Positions 61,245 to 64,000 of a stretch of DNA of 64,000 bases are shown piece after piece. The DNA lies in assembly GCA_023663365.1 (NCBI GenBank), contig JAMPHP010000001.1, positions 1,257,425 through 1,321,424 on the forward strand, written 5' to 3'. A model generated the notes under the pieces. It saw only the letters and a list, made by a program, of their open reading frames with translations, was not told the origin of the DNA and made no database searches. Source of the stretch: Muribaculaceae bacterium (GTDB taxonomy: Bacteria > Bacteroidota > Bacteroidia > Bacteroidales > Muribaculaceae). How positions within the stretch are numbered: position 1 is the stretch's first letter; each line of letters begins with the position of its first letter. The translations under genes and the position numbers were made by a program.

Positions 61245-61274
61245 TTGCCGTATCGTGAAAAAGGCGTATCTTTG
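61245..61274 (+). promoter_or_regulatory. Promoter for tmRNA (ssrA)
   Basis: TTTG (61245-61248), an 18-base spacer and TATCTTTG (61267-61274) match the consensus. The mature RNA begins 29 bases downstream of the -7 box, leaving room for a short 5' leader that is trimmed. Confidence 0.65.
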
Positions 61275-61303
61275 CAGTCAACTCTCACACGAGAGCTTTA
61301 CAT

Positions 61304-61699
61304 GGGGTTGACTGGTTTTGACAGCGTGTAGAAGTGGTGTGTAAGCGTGCAGAGCTTTGAGGTATATGCTCTTTAATATCAGACCTTGACCAATTTAAAT
61401 GGCGAAAATAACTACGCTCTTGCTGCTTGATTGAAGTACAGTAGATCAGCTTAATCGCCGCAAAAGTTGCAGCGACAAGACATCGCCCGATTGTCCTTTT
61501 TCCGAGACTAATCGACAAGGCGGTGCAGGTAAATCGGAAATAGGGAGCTGAAAGCCTCGCAGGCGCCCGAAATTTTAGAGGATAAGGCCGCGGTTGGTAG
61601 TTTCAGGCCTGCCGCAGCTCGAAAATCAACTTGAGACTACGCACGTAGAAAGCTCATTAGTTCCGCGTTTGGACGAGGGTTCGAATCCCTCCAGCTCCA
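61304..61699 (+). ncRNA. ssrA: tmRNA (ribosome rescue)
   Basis: The 5' end GGGGTTG pairs with CAGCTCC near the 3' end to form the tRNA-like acceptor stem, and GGTTCGAATCC forms the T arm. The tag frame at 61401-61430 reads GENNYALAA followed by TGA, a typical Bacteroidetes degradation tag. The 3' CCA is not encoded. The length of about 396 bases and the pseudoknot-rich middle fit one-piece tmRNA. It frees stalled ribosomes and marks the unfinished peptide for proteolysis. Confidence 0.96.
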
Positions 61700-61715
61700 C
61701 TTTTATAGTAGAAGT

Positions 61716-61757
61716 AAATCACTGTAGTTCGACGAGCTGCGGTGATTTTATTTTTTT
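61716..61757 (+). terminator. Terminator after tmRNA
   Basis: AAATCACTGTAG (61716-61727) pairs with CTGCGGTGATTT (61737-61748), and TATTTTTTT follows. Confidence 0.85.
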
Positions 61758-61843
61758 ACCTCATGCAAAACACAAACACAAGCTGAAAATTTTAATCGCA
61801 GTTGCCAACAATACTAAAATTAAACTTTGGTGTAGTTTCGTTT

Positions 61844-62428
61844 CTAATTCGTAACTAATAATCTTTCAAATAATTTGTGTAGATTGCTGTACGATTCTCC
61901 ATCCGTTCCGATTGATTGTGCATTGCTTATTGCGCTTGCAAGACGATCATTTGCAAGCAAATCAGACACCCATTGCTCTTTTGAGAGGAATGATTGGTGT
62001 TTGCTGAAATTCGGAAGATGACGGCGCAGTACATTGATGACATCCTCCGATGTTGCGAAATAACGGTTTGTGTTCAGGAAATGGAGCAGAAACCAAAACT
62101 CAATCGACGGCATACTGTCGCACAATATAACTGACGGATTATTGGAGTATCTGCGTTGCATTTCCTCGAATTTCAGCTTTTCGGCTTGACGGATACGGGT
62201 TACATCCGCATCAAACACGCATACTGCTATCCCGTCATCGTCAAGCACACGTTCTATCTGCTTCTGCATTTCATCAAATGTCTGTTCAGTGAAATTGCGC
62301 GGCTTACATGTGTATTTGTAACCATTCAATCGCTTGAGGTGGGTAAAATAAAAACGTTCAGTTGCACCTTCGCCAATAATGGTGATGGTTGGATTCTTTA
62401 TTTTGCGCTCTTTTATTTTTCGTGCCAT
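61844..62428 (-). CDS. rloB: RloB-like protein (AbiLii-type, TOPRIM-like)
   Basis: The 194-residue protein starts MARKIKERKIKNPTITIIGE. It has GEGATE (Glu20 and Glu24), VCVFDADVTR with Asp73 and Asp75, and SIEFWFLLHF (about 109-118), all typical of the RloB family (PF13707). The acidic pattern resembles a TOPRIM nuclease site. It lies 10 bases downstream of rloA and is the second gene of the pair. RloA/RloB pairs, and the related AbiLi/AbiLii, are linked to phage defence by abortive infection; activity in this strain is inferred. Confidence 0.88.
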   Translation of the reverse strand: MARKIKERKIKNPTITIIGEGATERFYFTHLKRLNGYKYTCKPRNFTEQTFDEMQKQIERVLDDDGIAVCVFDADVTRIRQAEKLKFEEMQRRYSNNPSVILCDSMPSIEFWFLLHFLNTNRYFATSEDVINVLRRHLPNFSKHQSFLSKEQWVSDLLANDRLASAISNAQSIGTDGESYSNLHKLFERLLVTN

Positions 62429-62438
62429 AGCTCAATCA

Positions 62439-63620
62439 TTAAAGAACATTAGGCAGTGCGCCAAACTGACCGTTCATGTATGCCCGGTGTATGGACGACA
62501 ATTTGTTAAGCCCTTTGAAATCGACAAGAGAAAATAATGTGGTGTTTCCATCCTTGCCCTTTTCGGTAAACCACACGGAATCCTTTCCAAATATATCATC
62601 AATATCTTTCAATATCGGGTCGTAATGAGTTGATACCAGTAGCTGCGATTGATTATCAGGAGTATTGACAAATTTAGTCAGGATATATTCCATTAAATTG
62701 GGGTGCATTGATGCCTCTATTTCATCCACACACATGAAAGCCTGTCGTTTGAGTTGGGTAAATATCATTGACTCCAATTCTACCATGCGCTTTGTCCCGG
62801 TGCTTTGACATGATTCGGGAAGCACATAACTCTCAACCCCTGATTCATTTTCAACCGTATGGCCGAAAAGCGCGGCCATTTTCTGAATTTTAATATCGGA
62901 AATATTAAAATCTGCTTCCTGTGTGAATTGCAACAGATATTCACGGAAATCCGGACTATCAGCAAGCAGCCGCTTTGCATCTTGCGAAAGAGCCCCCAAT
63001 GTTCCGCTTTGCAACGGAAGCATATGACTGTCAATCCAACGTCGCATATTGTCAAGATACGGAACAGATACATTGACCTTCTTCAATACCGCAAGCACCG
63101 ACATATTGCGAAGGCAGTTCATTGTCATTACCTCAATTTCAGCAGATGAGAGCTTGACAACCGCCGGATTGAAATTGAGTTTGGAAACACCGTTTGCATC
63201 CTCCCGGCAGAACACCTTTGTCGGGCGGTTTGTAAGATATACAAACAATGCCTCCTTGCATACCTTTTCAGGGTTGACGGTCAACTGATACCAGTAGCGA
63301 ATGCCATCCACATAGAGCTTGACATCAAATTCCGTGTCATAAGCCAACGCATCGGAACGCATAAGGAATGGCTGCACTTCAGTACCATCATCATTCGTTG
63401 CCGGGAGCTTACTCCAAAATGTGCGTAAGAATTCAACGGCATCCAAGAGATTGGATTTACCGCTGGCATTTGCTCCGAGTACAACGGCGAAACGAAGCAA
63501 TTTAACCCCGTCAGGCATTGTAACGGTGCTGTTGTATCGATCATCGCCCGATGGCTCGAAACTCATTTCCACTTCATCGCGGAATGACTTGAAATTTTTA
63601 ATTCTAAGCTCTTGTAGCAT
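62439..63620 (-). CDS. rloA: RloA-like AAA ATPase (AbiLi-type)
   Basis: The 393-residue protein starts MLQELRIKNFKSFRDEVEMS, the usual beginning of RecF/SMC-like ATPases. Walker A is GANASGKS (49-56), Walker B is AFMCVDEIEASMHP (295-308) and the switch His332 lies in LLVSTHYDPIL. The middle part (about 60-270) is helical and family-specific. With RloB it forms an ATPase-plus-nuclease-like pair, as in OLD and Gabija systems. The start at 63620 matches the family; an in-frame ATG at 63671 adds 17 residues. The pair is AT-rich compared with mdh and sits right after tmRNA, a common integration site. Confidence 0.9.
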   Translation of the reverse strand: MLQELRIKNFKSFRDEVEMSFEPSGDDRYNSTVTMPDGVKLLRFAVVLGANASGKSNLLDAVEFLRTFWSKLPATNDDGTEVQPFLMRSDALAYDTEFDVKLYVDGIRYWYQLTVNPEKVCKEALFVYLTNRPTKVFCREDANGVSKLNFNPAVVKLSSAEIEVMTMNCLRNMSVLAVLKKVNVSVPYLDNMRRWIDSHMLPLQSGTLGALSQDAKRLLADSPDFREYLLQFTQEADFNISDIKIQKMAALFGHTVENESGVESYVLPESCQSTGTKRMVELESMIFTQLKRQAFMCVDEIEASMHPNLMEYILTKFVNTPDNQSQLLVSTHYDPILKDIDDIFGKDSVWFTEKGKDGNTTLFSLVDFKGLNKLSSIHRAYMNGQFGALPNVL

Positions 63621-64000
63621 ACAATCATGTTTAATAGCCTCAAAGTTAGCGAATATTTTTTGAATCAGCAAATCAAATTTAGATAATCCAAGGTTTTAAT
63701 GTCGCCATATGGATATAATGTGCCAATTTCAGCATTAAAATGACAAAATAACCAATTTACAGTTGAATTTGTTTGTCAACATTGCAATGAATTAACGATT
63801 GTGGTTAAATTTCTTAAAATGAACCTTTAAGGTTGGGATAGTGCCATATTTTTCGTAATTTTGTAATATGGTTTGGAAGCGTCCAAATTCAGAGAAAGAA
63901 GAACAGTGTGCGCAGCAGTGTCAACATTCGTTACTAACTCGTTACTATTAAAATCTTGTCAATTATAACTAATTGATATAGCTATATTTGGAGCGTTAGG
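63621..64000. other. AT-rich intergenic end of the window with outward promoter
   Basis: No gene longer than about 30 codons is seen on either strand. The region contains the upstream part of rloA, a small palindrome AACCTTTAAGGTT (63823-63835) and a plus-strand promoter. About 130 bases of leader then run to the window edge, so the gene it serves lies beyond. Confidence 0.5.
63833..63863 (+). promoter_or_regulatory. Promoter for a plus-strand gene beyond the right edge
   Basis: TTG (63833-63835), a 20-base spacer and TAATTTTG (63856-63863) match the consensus. The palindrome AACCTTTAAGGTT overlaps the -33 box and could be an operator. Confidence 0.5.

Noticed and set aside
61680..64000. Duplicate of the tmRNA 3' end as an attachment site of an integrated element
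   Set aside because: I looked for a second copy of the T-arm and acceptor sequence up to the right edge and saw none; no integrase gene is present in the window.

Overview
The window looks like a chromosomal segment from a member of the order Bacteroidales. Three things point there. Many genes are preceded by the Bacteroidetes promoter (-7 box TAnnTTTG with a TTTG-like -33 box about 20 bases upstream) and lack strong Shine-Dalgarno sequences. The gene set includes a PorE-like lipoprotein, a lipoprotein form of TamA, a GSCFA protein and a small histone H1-like protein. The tmRNA encodes the tag GENNYALAA. The fairly GC-rich core with AT-rich islands would suit a gut Muribaculaceae-type genome, but the family is an inference.

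Layout. 1-10.6 kb, mostly minus strand: a GSCFA protein (cut by the left edge), a PorE-like OmpA/TPR/beta-propeller lipoprotein, catalase (plus strand), RarA, an operon of a small membrane protein, a PstS-like lipoprotein and a long TPR protein, then Fmt coupled to an RluA-type pseudouridine synthase. 10.8-13.9 kb, plus strand: queF-queC, a 58-residue histone H1-like gene and an AAA ATPase with a TOPRIM/DUF4435-like C-terminus. 13.9-18.8 kb is an AT-rich island with a single-chain restriction-modification-specificity enzyme, a coupled 130-residue protein, a decayed reading frame and a gene-free stretch that may make a non-coding RNA. 18.8-23 kb: an ABC-F ATPase, initiator tRNA, EngB, and a Panacea-type antitoxin operon whose partner gene looks frameshifted. 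23-32 kb: an MFS transporter, hpt, adk, an acyl-CoA synthetase, priA and an NhaC-type antiporter. 31.8-43.8 kb: a PAP2 phosphatase, a secreted alpha-amylase, an ADP-ribosylglycohydrolase-like lipoprotein leading into glpA-glpB-glpC-glpT-HAD phosphatase, then dxr. 43.7-49.4 kb, minus strand: an ECF sigma factor with a membrane partner, a three-gene operon (unknown protein, PH-domain protein, SanA), alpha-L-fucosidase and a META lipoprotein. 49.9-61 kb: a FabK/nitronate monooxygenase-like enzyme, TamL-TamB, a thioredoxin lipoprotein coupled to a DEAD-box helicase, and malate dehydrogenase. 61.3-64 kb: tmRNA followed by an AT-rich RloA/RloB (AbiL-like) defence pair.

How the genes work together. 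Housekeeping functions (translation initiation and rescue, queuosine synthesis, purine salvage, replication restart, isoprenoid synthesis) are interleaved with envelope biogenesis (TamL/TamB, PorE-like, PAP2, many lipoproteins), glycan and glycerol-3-phosphate use (amylase, fucosidase, glp operon) and three accessory modules likely to act in conflict with phage or plasmids: the R-M-S fusion, the Panacea operon and RloAB.
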